From contig SLQX01000016.1 in the NCBI GenBank assembly GCA_007131245.1, positions 1 to 59,047 of the forward strand: DNA of 59,047 nucleotides, in the 5' to 3' direction. This document shows, piece by piece, positions 19,001-28,337 of the stretch. Within the stretch, counting starts at the first letter, position 1; every line of letters begins with the position of its first letter. The notes beneath the pieces are model-generated. The model saw only the letters and a list, made by a program, of their open reading frames with translations. It did not search any database and had not been told where the DNA came from. The DNA comes from Bacteroidales bacterium (GTDB taxonomy: Bacteria; Bacteroidota; Bacteroidia; Bacteroidales; UBA7960). Made by a program: the position numbers and the translations under genes.

Positions 19001-21078
19001 TCCAGTGAAAGTTTATCATCCTGGTAATTGGTGGAAACACTTGCCACAGAATCTTTTAACTCCAGGTTAACTATCCAATCATTATACGCATATTGGTTAT
19101 AGGTAAGATTTCCCAGCTCAATCTTTCCCTCCAGGTTCATCTCTTCAGGCTTGGTGCCCTTTCCCACTATATCCACATTCAAGGCCACCGGTTCGGTAAT
19201 TTTTTCGCTTTGCATGAGGAGCTTACCCACATCAAACTCATCTGCAACTAGCTTTCCAGAGAACGCTGAAAGGCCATCCGGCACCTCTTCCAGGTAGGCC
19301 TCCAAAGCAATATTGCCCAAATCCGACTGTATACTTGAGTATGCTTCAAAAGACTTAACTGAACCTTGTGTTTTGTTTTTTACATATACAAAGTTCGGCA
19401 ACTGAATTCCCTGCGGTTTCAAGGTGTCAGGCAGATTGGCCATAAAACGACCCGGGGCAGCAAAAACTTCCATCATGGGCAGATCCCAGGATAAACTATC
19501 TTGCCTGGGTAACCCTTTAACGTTGCCATGCAGGCTCGCAGTAAAAAATTCGGGGGCAGTAATTTGTAAACTATCCAGCTTTAAATCAGATATCTTACCA
19601 CTAAATCCACCTCCCAGTCTCAATCCATGGTTATCTGGCCAGTTAAAATACAGCTGATTCATCACCGGCATAAAATAAGCCAGATCTTCTTGTATGTGTG
19701 TTTCCAAAAAACTAAAGTCCAGGTGGTAGTTCAAGATATCATCCTGGGCAAAATGGAGAAAGTTGTTGTTGCTGGCAAATGAAAAACCCACCTTGCTTTC
19801 CCCGGTGTGAAGAAAAAAGTCCTCAATACGTGTTTGGTCACCAAGCTCAATATCACCACTGAATTCCAGGATTTTCATCTCCTCTCCCAGGTTCATGCTT
19901 ATATTCTGAAGGTGTAGCCGCACGTTTTCGGGTGATACTAACACTTCACTCAGAGCCATATTCAAATGGTCAATCTTAAGGTTCTCCGGATTAAAAACAC
20001 CTGGTGACGGGGTAAACCCATCTTGAACCAACTGAAAGAAAGATTCCTTCACAGAAAACTCTTTAACGCCAATGGACCAGTCCATAAGGTCGGCAAAGCG
20101 GAATGAAAAATCCGTAGTGTCCCCGGAATCCTCTTCAAGGGGCTTTTTTCCCGAATCGTGCTGTCCGTTTACTTGAGGAAAATCAAACTGCGCCACCAAT
20201 TTTTCAAGTGTCAGTGTTTGCAGTTTCACTAAATAATTATGTAACTCAATATTTTCCGGAATAAGCAACAATGACTCGAGCTGCACTGCCATTGAGGTTC
20301 CCTGGTAATCTGTAAAAGAGAAAGCCGGGTGTGCTATTTTTAATTCTGCCAACGCCAGATTTAACAGGGGCATTCCGGTTGATTCAGTGGGTTCAGGTGG
20401 GATTGTGGGCTTATTTATTTGGATTTGCACCTCGGGTCTTTCCAACAAAGTAGCTCCAAGGTGGTATTTACCGGTAAGCAAATCGGCCTGGGATAAGTCG
20501 GTAGTGAATTTTTTCAAGCCTGCCTGCAAATCCAAACCGGTGGTATGGTCGTACATATCAAAGGTGATGTCTTCCAAATGAATCTTGCGAACGTCAATAC
20601 TCCAGCCATTTTCTGCTTCTTCGGATTCATAGTCAGCTTCAGGGGTTTCTTCATCGGCAAAAGCATCTATCAAAAACTGGTAGTTATATACCGTATCCGG
20701 TTCTTCTCTTATCATCTTACCCACCACATCATTCAACTCCAGCAGGTTAACATCTACTTTTTGCCGCAGCAGGGATGTCAGCCGCACATCCACAAAAATA
20801 CTTCCTGCATACAGCAATGTATCTCCCTGGGTATCTTCAGCATAAATACCTTTCAGTCCGACAGATTTGGGAAACCTGATGGCAACCCTCTCAACATCAA
20901 AGCGGGTGTTTGTTTGGGATGAAATGGAAGTAGTAATCCTTTGGATGAGAAAAGTTTGTACGGAAGAAAGCTGTAACAGCAGGCTCACAACTAAAAATAA
21001 AACCAATAAAGAGCCAATAAGCCATGCCCCTGCTTTCAGAATCCACAGCAAATACTTTTTAATTAAAGATTTTAGCAT
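16012..21078 (-). CDS. TamB (translocation and assembly module, DUF490; paralogue 2)
   Basis: 1688-residue TamB protein: an N-terminal inner-membrane anchor (about residues 12-35, LLWILKAGAWLIGSLLVLFL), the motif SVQTFLIQRITTSISSQTNTRF, then a very long repetitive beta-rich domain crossing the periplasm, and a C-terminal DUF490 domain with ITAIYTIRTGTRELM, PFLVYLKMKGNLMEP, KQVFALLILGNF and a final SIEYLINPEGNLILKGF segment. It is the upstream gene of the TamB-TamL operon, fitting a physical bridge to the TamL barrel. The ATG at 21078 gives a proper anchor. Compared with paralogue 1 it is about 190 residues longer and retains the complete anchor. Confidence 0.92.
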   Translation of the reverse strand: MLKSLIKKYLLWILKAGAWLIGSLLVLFLVVSLLLQLSSVQTFLIQRITTSISSQTNTRFDVERVAIRFPKSVGLKGIYAEDTQGDTLLYAGSIFVDVRLTSLLRQKVDVNLLELNDVVGKMIREEPDTVYNYQFLIDAFADEETPEADYESEEAENGWSIDVRKIHLEDITFDMYDHTTGLDLQAGLKKFTTDLSQADLLTGKYHLGATLLERPEVQIQINKPTIPPEPTESTGMPLLNLALAELKIAHPAFSFTDYQGTSMAVQLESLLLIPENIELHNYLVKLQTLTLEKLVAQFDFPQVNGQHDSGKKPLEEDSGDTTDFSFRFADLMDWSIGVKEFSVKESFFQLVQDGFTPSPGVFNPENLKIDHLNMALSEVLVSPENVRLHLQNISMNLGEEMKILEFSGDIELGDQTRIEDFFLHTGESKVGFSFASNNNFLHFAQDDILNYHLDFSFLETHIQEDLAYFMPVMNQLYFNWPDNHGLRLGGGFSGKISDLKLDSLQITAPEFFTASLHGNVKGLPRQDSLSWDLPMMEVFAAPGRFMANLPDTLKPQGIQLPNFVYVKNKTQGSVKSFEAYSSIQSDLGNIALEAYLEEVPDGLSAFSGKLVADEFDVGKLLMQSEKITEPVALNVDIVGKGTKPEEMNLEGKIELGNLTYNQYAYNDWIVNLELKDSVASVSTNYQDDKLSLELEGGYAAFSAVPALQSKLVVHYAQLGQLGVVEDDLLVKTNLQADLVFDVDDFFSGHVSLRNTSMALENEIYDLPELQINSGVEAGEYILTLRSQIADADFSGNFSPARIPGELTGHFSHYYELPYLETETDGSENKQFELELIVKPNDLISNVVLKDVQNYDTLNARLSYNKSLRRLSLEVNWPRISYAGLDLTRFNTSVHSDHDKMNFVVSLEKLDLQQMLYHDLQVAGSFRDQLLDFDLSLSDFENNPLYALPARLEISDSLYVFHLRETEPMINGELWQVSPDNRITFGKQFIQIHNFNLQSQERLISLASREHEQSYPIVDAQMQQIDLGNLTHISDSLPVVGGMLNGHFSFINFFENPSFLADISVDEFSFRGDTIGDIVLKAENPEQNLFEVFATVKSKLTDITVTGNYRSGEQESVDMQVNLERLDLPSFEGFAGGNLTHLQGYLSGKMNITGTTSEPMVAGELNINETAFRVPDLNAGYFLKSEQILFDRQQLRLQGLSLEDSMGRNATLNGNVNFADLNQLAFDISLSSRNFLLMNVKPNQNDLYHGRILMDTDLRLTGSQDNPEVEGRIKLNEGSDFTFYLPQTMPEAIGDEGVVEFVQPRDTLFYQMAREADSREVQSSFERLDLNANIEIDRQTDVKIIIDEYAGDFLEVQGGGVLSLGVDPGGRVSLSGRYEMVEGEYLLTFYDVIRRNFRIRSGSNIVWTGDPLNANVDITAIYTIRTGTRELMAGQASGDQAQGAAMRQQFPFLVYLKMKGNLMEPQISFELDLPPEHQNAMDGSLMARINQINQNESELNKQVFALLILGNFIQENPFASLGGGDLTSTARSSASQILSQQLNRLSDRYVRGVDINIEVESFVDFTDGDGRGRTELQMEVSRDFFDERVRVSVGGNIELEDEARRETNPTDIAGDFSIEYLINPEGNLILKGFRKRNYGDVFDGQVTETGVSIVFSRSYNQFRELFMKKEEESEVHLLPEFEDLVPPDM

Positions 21079-21209
21079 TAAAAACAGGGATTAATAATAT
21101 GAGCTATTGCTTTTAAAGGTTAACACAGGAAATCCAAATTTTGTTGTTATACCCACGATGATACTACCTTAATAAAGGTTAATCTGCTTTATTGGGGGGA
21201 ATATTTACT

Positions 21210-21217
21210 TAACTTTG
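21210..21217 (+). promoter_or_regulatory. -7 promoter element TAACTTTG (T9SS cargo gene)
   Basis: TAnnTTTG match, followed by a leader of about 75 bases to the ATG at 21295. A TTG at 21192-21194 precedes it, but with only 15 bases between the boxes. Confidence 0.45.
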
Positions 21218-21294
21218 GATTTCAATATACATACCTTCCCAAAAGCAAATTTACATATTAGATTCTTAGCTTTACTAACCTAAAAACCAAAATT

Positions 21295-24200
21295 ATGCAA
21301 AAAAAAATTACGCTTAGCCTATTATTTTTACTTTTTGCCGGAATTGTGAGTGTACAATCCCAACTTGCACCACGTGATGGCAGCCTCCAGGATTTACCTC
21401 AAATTGTTGACTTTGAAGAATTTGACGGACTAAACCTGTCAGATATTTACCCTGGTTGGCAACAAGGAAAAGGGTATCTTCAGCCAGTACAAGCCGGAAG
21501 TGCATTTTTCCGCGGAGATGTGCTGTTTGGCACTGCTACAGCAACAGTAAGATTTGACTATATGGGCATAAAAGATGAGTGGATCATCAGCCCTCAGTTT
21601 TTGGTTACTGAAAACACCAAAGTAACATTTAAGGCGGCATTAACCCGCTTTTGGGACGACCCGGCACCAGGGAACTTCTCTCATAATGATAGTGTTTCCG
21701 TAATGGTATCTACCGACCAGGAGGGGTTTGATTTTGCCCACACCATCCACTCCTTTAAGATGGAAAATCCTCCTCCCACAGAACTGGAAATGTACCAGTT
21801 TGATTTGAGTGAGTTTGAAGGGGAGCTTATTCACCTTGCCTTTTATGCAACCAACGGACAGGAAGCCAACAGCCTGAGTGCATTTCACCTTGATGACATT
21901 GAAATAAAAGATGCCCACGCCCTGGATGCTATGCCCGTGGAGTTAATTTCACCCAGAGAAAATCAGTGCTTTCAAGAGCAAACTCCTGTTGCAGTTACAG
22001 TAAGAAACGACGGCTATGAAGCTGTTTCCACAATACCCGTAAGGGTAAGGGTTCGTGGTGCCCTCAACACCAACCTCTATGCAGTGCATGAAGGTACATT
22101 GCAACCTGGTGAAGAGAGTGAATTATTTGTGGGGTATATTGAAAATCCGCCCTATGGAGAATACACCCTATCGGTATCTACAGAATTACCCGGTGATACC
22201 TACAATTACAATGATGAATTGCCCAAAGCAGAATTTACCCATGCAGAACCCCTTGAACTACCTCTCCCTTTTATGAATTTTATGGGTTTCTTTTCCAGTA
22301 ACCTCAGTGAGGTGTATCCGGGATGGTACGAAGCACGAGGTAAAGGGCGCCCCATTGTAGCCATGAATACAGACTGGCAGGGAGCCAGCTATGATGATGC
22401 CAGAACAGCCAATGTGTTCTATACAGGTCTTGGCACAGAAGATTGGATGGTAGGCCCCAAATTTACTGCCACTGAAAATCTTGTCGTTGAAATGCGTGCT
22501 GCTATTGAATATTGGGAAGGCCCCCAGCAAATGGGCTCCGATGACAAGTTGGCAATTATGATATCAACCGATTGTGGTGAAACATGGGAAGAGGCAGCTG
22601 CTATCACACAGGAAGACAACCTGACAACATCGCTTCAACCTTTCACTTTTGAATTAGGCCAGTACGACGGAGAAGATATTATTCTTGCCTTTTACGCCAC
22701 CACCGGTTCGGTAAGTGACCCCGAACAATACATTATCCATATTACGGATATCAACATCAAAAACCTTTTCGACCTTGATGCCGGTGTTACAAGATTACTG
22801 GATCCGGGTAACCTTTGTGCCTTGGGTAACGACGAGCCTGTAACCATTGAAGTAAAGAACTTTGGCCAACAAACCATTTCCGGTTTTGATGTAGCTTACG
22901 TGCTGAATGATGAAGAACCTGTTGTGGAAACCATTACCCAAAGCCTTGAGTATAACGATGTTATTACACACACATTCTCAACAACCGTTGACTTAACCCA
23001 GGAGGAAGAAAACTATATTACGGTTTATACCCTGCTTGAAGGTGATGAAAACCCCGGTAATGACGCCATTGAAGATATTCCACTGGTGATATCCACATTT
23101 GATTTGAGTGCAGATGGAGAGTACACCATGGGGTTTGAAGAAGACGAAGACTTCTCTGCATGGTTGGTTGAAGATGGGAACAATGATGACATTACCTGGG
23201 AATTGGTTGATGATCCGGCACATGCCAACAGCGGTGATTATTCCTATGCTTACTTTTCAAACCAAAGCAGTACACAAAGTGACGACTGGCTTTTCAGCTC
23301 CTGCTTTTTCCTTGAAGAAGGACAAACCTATAATATCAGCTTTTATTACAGAAACAGGGCCAGCCTCTTCCCTGAAAGCCTCAAACTTAATATGGGTCAG
23401 GGCCAGTTTGGTGAGGCCATGGATATTGAATTGCTTGACCTGGGTGAAATTGATAACCCCTCTTATATGCAGGCAGAGGTTGAGTTTACAGTGGATGAAT
23501 CGGGTGAGTATTATTTTGGATGGCACGCCTATGGCCCGGCAGACCAGTTTGGTATGCATATAGATGATATTTCTATTTATCAGGTATTTGATGTAGATAT
23601 TGCACTGCAAAACTACAATGTACCCCGCAACAAAGATGAAAACTGCGTATTGGAAGATGTGGAAGAAATTGATTTGCTTATCAGAAACGTAGGAGAACAA
23701 ACTGTTAATCAGGTAGACCTTGTTCTGGAAGTAGATGGTACCGATACCTATGAATTTACCGTTGATATTAATATAGAGAGCAGTGAAAGTCAATGGATTT
23801 CCATTTCCAATGGTTTTGCTCTAGACCCTTACCAAAGCTATAATCTAAAAATTTGGAACGATACAGAACTGGACCTCAACTCTGCCAATGATACCTTGTG
23901 GATTGAAAACTTCAGGCATGTTCAGTACCACATGGGATTTGAAGAACACGAGGAAGAAGAGTTTGAAAATTGGACTATTCAAAGCCTCCAGGGAACCAGC
24001 GAATGGTTTATCAATGAAGGATCCGGAGAAGCTAATACAGGCAGTCAGTCCCTGGCCATTAGAACCGACTCGGGAGATGATGGTGATAATACATTCAATA
24101 ATGACTGGGCAATAACCGACTGTTTCTATCTTGAAGCAGGACAGTGCTATGAAATCTCATTCTACTACCGCTCATGGTTTTCCACAGAAAATCTGGCAGT

Positions 24201-25134
24201 ATATATGGGCGAAGGCAGTGACCACAGTGACATGAATGAACTGTTGATTGACCTGCCGGAATTCAGCCATAACACCTACGAATATGTTTCCCAGCAATTC
24301 ACCGTTGAAGAAGACGGAGTATACCATTTTGGATTCCACACGGAGGGGGACATTTCGGGACGTTACTACATATTTGTGGACGATGTGAGCATCATTGAAG
24401 ATGAGGGTGCAACACCTCTGGCTGATATTCAGACCCAAATACTGGATAACGAAGTATACTTCCAGGCCCATGCCGAAAATTACTCATCACTGGAATGGGA
24501 TTTTGGTGATGGAAACACTGCTTCCGGAGAAGAAAATGTTTTCCATGTGTACGATTCGCCAGGCACCTACAATGTAACCTTAACCTTAGGAAGTGGCTGT
24601 ATTGATGCAGAGTTTACAACCACCGTCACCCTTGAATGCATCATGGAGGCTGACTTTGAATACGAACAGCTGGAAGGAAAAACAGTTACTTTCACTGCCA
24701 CTAACGGGGCAGCGGGCTATGAGTGGGACTTTGGTGATGGCAATACCGGAGCTGGTGCAACCGTTACGCACACTTACCAAAACGAAGAACCCACTACTTT
24801 TGATGTTGTTATGACAGCCCACTTTAATTGTGGCTATCAAACAGTGGAAAAGCAAGTGTACGTGGAAGAGATAGTAAACCTTGTAGAAGGTGACAGCAAT
24901 GATACTTTCAAGGCTTTTCCCAACCCTGCAAGCAGTCACATTAACATCACCGCTGATCAATTATTCCAGCGTATTGTTTTAACCGACGTGCAGGGAAGAA
25001 CTGTTCGGGACTACGACAACCTGAACCAAAGCAGTTACAGGCTTAGTGTGGAAAACTTACAAACCGGAGTCTATTTTATCCAGTTGCACACAACCGATGG
25101 AGTTGCTGTTCAAAAGCTTCAGATACGTAATTAG
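21295..25134 (+). CDS. T9SS-secreted modular surface protein (choice-of-anchor J repeats, PKD domains)
   Basis: Exported protein with a Sec signal peptide (ITLSLLFLLFAGIVSVQS) and a type A T9SS sorting domain at the C-terminus (FKAFPNPASSHINI ... VQKLQIRN, about residues 1203-1279). Between them I read a repeated plan: choice-of-anchor J-like (concanavalin/jelly-roll) domains at about 40-200, 320-490, 605-760 and 875-1030; the first three are each followed by a CARDB-like domain beginning around a single Cys (NQCFQE, NLCALG, ENCVLE). Two PKD domains (WDFGDGNT motifs near 1067 and 1145) precede the sorting domain. No catalytic motif was seen, so an adhesive or polymer-binding role is inferred. 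The gene stands alone, with its own promoter element and hairpin terminator. Confidence 0.85.
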   Translation: MQKKITLSLLFLLFAGIVSVQSQLAPRDGSLQDLPQIVDFEEFDGLNLSDIYPGWQQGKGYLQPVQAGSAFFRGDVLFGTATATVRFDYMGIKDEWIISPQFLVTENTKVTFKAALTRFWDDPAPGNFSHNDSVSVMVSTDQEGFDFAHTIHSFKMENPPPTELEMYQFDLSEFEGELIHLAFYATNGQEANSLSAFHLDDIEIKDAHALDAMPVELISPRENQCFQEQTPVAVTVRNDGYEAVSTIPVRVRVRGALNTNLYAVHEGTLQPGEESELFVGYIENPPYGEYTLSVSTELPGDTYNYNDELPKAEFTHAEPLELPLPFMNFMGFFSSNLSEVYPGWYEARGKGRPIVAMNTDWQGASYDDARTANVFYTGLGTEDWMVGPKFTATENLVVEMRAAIEYWEGPQQMGSDDKLAIMISTDCGETWEEAAAITQEDNLTTSLQPFTFELGQYDGEDIILAFYATTGSVSDPEQYIIHITDINIKNLFDLDAGVTRLLDPGNLCALGNDEPVTIEVKNFGQQTISGFDVAYVLNDEEPVVETITQSLEYNDVITHTFSTTVDLTQEEENYITVYTLLEGDENPGNDAIEDIPLVISTFDLSADGEYTMGFEEDEDFSAWLVEDGNNDDITWELVDDPAHANSGDYSYAYFSNQSSTQSDDWLFSSCFFLEEGQTYNISFYYRNRASLFPESLKLNMGQGQFGEAMDIELLDLGEIDNPSYMQAEVEFTVDESGEYYFGWHAYGPADQFGMHIDDISIYQVFDVDIALQNYNVPRNKDENCVLEDVEEIDLLIRNVGEQTVNQVDLVLEVDGTDTYEFTVDINIESSESQWISISNGFALDPYQSYNLKIWNDTELDLNSANDTLWIENFRHVQYHMGFEEHEEEEFENWTIQSLQGTSEWFINEGSGEANTGSQSLAIRTDSGDDGDNTFNNDWAITDCFYLEAGQCYEISFYYRSWFSTENLAVYMGEGSDHSDMNELLIDLPEFSHNTYEYVSQQFTVEEDGVYHFGFHTEGDISGRYYIFVDDVSIIEDEGATPLADIQTQILDNEVYFQAHAENYSSLEWDFGDGNTASGEENVFHVYDSPGTYNVTLTLGSGCIDAEFTTTVTLECIMEADFEYEQLEGKTVTFTATNGAAGYEWDFGDGNTGAGATVTHTYQNEEPTTFDVVMTAHFNCGYQTVEKQVYVEEIVNLVEGDSNDTFKAFPNPASSHINITADQLFQRIVLTDVQGRTVRDYDNLNQSSYRLSVENLQTGVYFIQLHTTDGVAVQKLQIRN

Positions 25135-25156
25135 GTTTTACTAAAGTATTCTTTTC

Positions 25157-25193
25157 AAAAAGGCTTCGTCAATCAGGCGAAGCCTTTTTGTTT
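25157..25193 (+). terminator. Hairpin terminator after T9SS cargo gene
   Basis: Perfect 12-bp stem AAAAAGGCTTCG / CGAAGCCTTTTT, loop TCAATCAGG, ending in a run of T, 22 bases after the stop codon. Strong intrinsic terminator shape, and A-tract symmetry could let it work on both strands. Confidence 0.9.
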
Positions 25194-25302
25194 TATAAGA
25201 GGAGCATACTACTCTACTAACCTGCATTATTCACAAAAAGTTAAGTTGAGTTTTTATGAGCTTTGGGTGTGTAAATGAAAACCCCGGTTTCTGTAGTTTT
25301 TA

Positions 25303-25310
25303 TAATTTTG
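25303..25310 (+). promoter_or_regulatory. -7 promoter element TAATTTTG (YbaK/ProX-like gene)
   Basis: TAnnTTTG match 28 bases before the ATG at 25339; no clear -33 box at the standard distance. Confidence 0.45.
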
Positions 25311-25338
25311 CACCCTTTAAACTAAATTTTCAGAAACC

Positions 25339-25851
25339 ATGAGAGGCGATCCCCAATTGTATGACCTGCTAAAGAAACTGGAGATAGATTTCGAGTATTA
25401 CGAGCATCCCCCTGCCCCAACCATTGAAGAAGCAGCAAAATACTGGAAAGATCTGGATGCCACACATTGCAAAAACCTGTTTTTCAGAAACCATAAAGGA
25501 AACAAACATTACCTGGTAATTCTTGAGCACACACAGGCTCTAAACATCAGGGATCTTGAGCAAAGACTAAGACAGGGAAAACTGACCTTTGCATCACCCA
25601 AAAGGATGAAGAAATACCTGGGGATTTCACCCGGATCAGTTAGTCCTTTGGCACTCATTCACGACAGTGAAAAACACGTGCACGTTTTCCTGGACAAAAA
25701 TCTTGAAAAAAGCGATACCATCAGTTTTCACCCCTGCATCAATACAGCATCCATAGTTATAACTTTTGAGGATTTTATCAGGTTTCTCAACCACCTGGGA
25801 AATAGTTATGAGTATGTACAAATGTATGATGAAGTAGTGAGGGCCCGCTGA
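25339..25851 (+). CDS. YbaK/ProX-type aminoacyl-tRNA deacylase (PrdX-like)
   Basis: Single-domain (170 aa) protein of the YbaK/aminoacyl-tRNA-synthetase-associated family, most like ProXp-ala/PrdX, which hydrolyses Ala mischarged onto tRNA-Pro in trans. Visible features are the N-terminal YEHPPAPTIEEA segment, the conserved Lys in HCKNLFFRN, the LRQGKLTFASPKRMKKYLG helix and the signature GISPGSVSPLAL. The end of the protein keeps the EDFIRFL segment of this subgroup. The ATG is 28 bases after a -7 element. The tRNA pair cannot be proved from sequence; Cys-tRNA-Pro (YbaK) is the alternative. Confidence 0.85.
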   Translation: MRGDPQLYDLLKKLEIDFEYYEHPPAPTIEEAAKYWKDLDATHCKNLFFRNHKGNKHYLVILEHTQALNIRDLEQRLRQGKLTFASPKRMKKYLGISPGSVSPLALIHDSEKHVHVFLDKNLEKSDTISFHPCINTASIVITFEDFIRFLNHLGNSYEYVQMYDEVVRAR

Positions 25852-25998
25852 AAATAACATCCGTGGCCCCTGGTAACAGCAATCTGTTATACCAGGTGAA
25901 CTTCAATAATTCCCTGTAAACAAATTCACAAAACCTTATATTCAAAACTTATTTGGGATAAAACAGACCGTTTGCAAGGTTGATTTCAGACCTCAATT

Positions 25999-26862
25999 TT
26001 ATTCTGATGATCCTGGCTCTTCTTCCGGTTCAAGACTAATGAATCCGGCGTCGGGAGAGCTACGCCTCAGGGCGTTGTTTCTTACATTAAAGGTAAAATG
26101 GAGGGGGTCAACCAGGAAGGGGCTGGCATTTTTTTGAACATAACGGTTAAGTAAAAAATCAAAAATATAGCGTGCATTGCGTACACCAGCAAAACGGTTG
26201 ATGTCATAAACATCATCCATTGTAAGTAAATAGGATTCGTATTCATAGTTTACTTCTCCGCTCAAACCATGGTATCTGAAACGGCCATCCACATAATCTG
26301 AAGTTATAAAGTTGCTGTAAAGCACCAGCATACCTTCCTCTTTAGAATCATCATCAACCACGCTAAATTCGAACCATGTATTACGCTCTATGGTGCGAAG
26401 CAAAAAATCCTGGCGGTAAACCACATTATCTACCATGGCCCTTTCGGTCATTTGCTGATCGTATTCATTAACTTCTGTTTGGGCAATGGTGAATACATAT
26501 CTACGTCCATCGTATGATAAAAAATCATTAAATTTCTCAGGCCTAAATACCAGGAGCTCATACTTTTCAAGCTCATCATAAAGGGATTCCATGAAAATTT
26601 CAGCCGCCACGTCGATATCCAACTCTTTTAGAAAGTGGCTTTTATCAATACCCTGGGGATCATCAAAAGCAACCCTGTTTTCTTCGGCATCAAAGGGAAA
26701 ATAAAACAGATGCGTATAAGCCGGTGGTACAACCATAACAGCAACTTTTTCTTTTTTCTCCAAAAAGTCTGCAGCGGCTCTGCGGCCGGGCATACATGAA
26801 GAGACGATAAGAAGAAGTATAACCGGTATAAGGATATGATGCTTCCGGCTTATTTTATGCAT
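25999..26862 (-). CDS. Lipoprotein of unknown function
   Basis: I do not recognise this protein. The track starts at TTG 26871, but ATG 26862 gives a cleaner N-terminus: basic residues, a hydrophobic run and the lipobox IVSSCM, so it is a predicted lipoprotein of about 287 residues. The body begins with KEKVAVMVVPPAYTHLF, is rich in aromatic and acidic residues, and has a C-terminal tail of Glu/Pro/Ser. No catalytic motif or repeat was found. It is followed upstream by the flavodiiron gene on the same strand (about 150 bases apart), with no sign of coupling. A structural periplasmic or outer-membrane-attached role is only a guess. Confidence 0.75.
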   Translation of the reverse strand: MHKISRKHHILIPVILLLIVSSCMPGRRAAADFLEKKEKVAVMVVPPAYTHLFYFPFDAEENRVAFDDPQGIDKSHFLKELDIDVAAEIFMESLYDELEKYELLVFRPEKFNDFLSYDGRRYVFTIAQTEVNEYDQQMTERAMVDNVVYRQDFLLRTIERNTWFEFSVVDDDSKEEGMLVLYSNFITSDYVDGRFRYHGLSGEVNYEYESYLLTMDDVYDINRFAGVRNARYIFDFLLNRYVQKNASPFLVDPLHFTFNVRNNALRRSSPDAGFISLEPEEEPGSSE

Positions 26863-27012
26863 AGTAAACAAACGTTATTGAACGTAAATTATTTCAATAT
26901 CTTGTATTCTGAAGGGGTCCGTGAAAAACACCTTCTGCTTAAGTTCCGGCAGTAAGAAAGATTTTAGATCTTCTGATCCGGAAATCCTTCCTATACCCAA
27001 ACGCTTAAAACA

Positions 27013-28233
27013 TTAAGAAACTGTTTCTAGTTTTGCGCCTATTTCTTTGCCGTATGCAATACACTTATCAAAGGCATCCTCATGCGGGGTAAATTTCACA
27101 AATACACCCTCACCCTGTACATCAAGTTTCAGGTTGCTGAGCATGGTATTAATAATTTTGGGTGCTTCACCACTCCAACCATAGGACCCAAAGGAACCGG
27201 CAATTTTTCCTTTATCACGGATAGGACTTATCAAAGCAAACATACGGTATACCGGTAAAAGTATATTTTGATTAATGGTGGGACATCCCACAATAACACC
27301 CTTGCTTTTGGCCAACCTTTCATCAATATCCCCCAATGGCATGGTTTCAATATCGGCTACCTCAACATCAAAATCACCTGCCGAACGTATCCCCTCAGCT
27401 ATCTTCTCTGCCAGCATCCCTGTGTTTTGATAGGCCGAAACATAGGGTATAAATACACGTTTCTTTTCGGGCTCCGAAAGTGCTTCACTGGCATATTTTT
27501 CTGACAGGTCCACCCACTTTTTCCACTGTGTCATCAATAAGGGGCCATGCCCCGTCAGTATAGCTTCAATTTCCAGGGGCCTTATCTTTTCTATAGCTTT
27601 CAGCATAAACTTGCTGAAGGGCTTGAGAATAACATCAAAATAATATTTGAAAGCATCATCGAATTCTCCTACCTTATCATCGTACATCTCGTGATGACAA
27701 TAGTGGCAGCCAAAAGAGTCACAAGTAAACAAATACTTGTCCTCTTCAAGATAAGTATACATTGAATCGGGCCAATGCAGGTTGGGTGCCGAAATAAACC
27801 GTAATGTTTTATTGCCCAAATCAAGGGTATGCCCGTCTTTGACAATAAGGTTCTTAAAATCTTTGCCCAAAAAATCTTTCAGATAACTAATTGCCAACCT
27901 ACTACCTACAACAGTAGCATTGGGAGCCAACTCCAGCAGGTTGGCCAGGTTTCCGCTATGATCAGGCTCGGTATGATTGAGAATAATGTATTCAATATCA
28001 GCTGGATCTGTCACTTGCTTGATTTTTGCCAGGTAAGTATCCCAAAACTTTTCTTTGCTGGTTTCAATAATGGCCTTTTTATCTGCATTGATAAAATAAC
28101 TGTTGTAAGTGGTACCAAATTCGGTTTCCATTACCACATCAAAAGTTACAATATCATAATCCAAAATGCCAATCCATTTGACATCGTCATTAATGTCTAA
28201 TACCTGTGTGTCGGGTACTTTTTGATCTCTCAT
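27013..28233 (-). CDS. Flavodiiron protein (FprA family A-type flavoprotein)
   Basis: Cytoplasmic reductase of O2 and/or NO to water or N2O, protecting anaerobic metabolism. The N-terminal metallo-beta-lactamase-like diiron domain carries the ligands in [11 protein letters not shown], a His in [10 protein letters not shown], an Asp in [10 protein letters not shown] and the GHGPL His. The C-terminal flavodoxin domain starts near residue 260 ([13 protein letters not shown]) and has the FMN loop [12 protein letters not shown]. Length 406 aa is normal for the two-domain class A form. There is no fused or adjacent rubredoxin, so the electron donor is encoded elsewhere. O2 versus NO preference cannot be read from the sequence. 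Confidence 0.95.
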   Translation of the reverse strand: MRDQKVPDTQVLDINDDVKWIGILDYDIVTFDVVMETEFGTTYNSYFINADKKAIIETSKEKFWDTYLAKIKQVTDPADIEYIILNHTEPDHSGNLANLLELAPNATVVGSRLAISYLKDFLGKDFKNLIVKDGHTLDLGNKTLRFISAPNLHWPDSMYTYLEEDKYLFTCDSFGCHYCHHEMYDDKVGEFDDAFKYYFDVILKPFSKFMLKAIEKIRPLEIEAILTGHGPLLMTQWKKWVDLSEKYASEALSEPEKKRVFIPYVSAYQNTGMLAEKIAEGIRSAGDFDVEVADIETMPLGDIDERLAKSKGVIVGCPTINQNILLPVYRMFALISPIRDKGKIAGSFGSYGWSGEAPKIINTMLSNLKLDVQGEGVFVKFTPHEDAFDKCIAYGKEIGAKLETVS

Positions 28234-28337
28234 TCCTTTTATTTTTTATAGGTTCACTGATTAAGCAATGGTATTACAAAATGCGGATAACGAAAAACAA
28301 CTTGTACATTTAAACAGCCTGGTCGATTTCACTTGTT

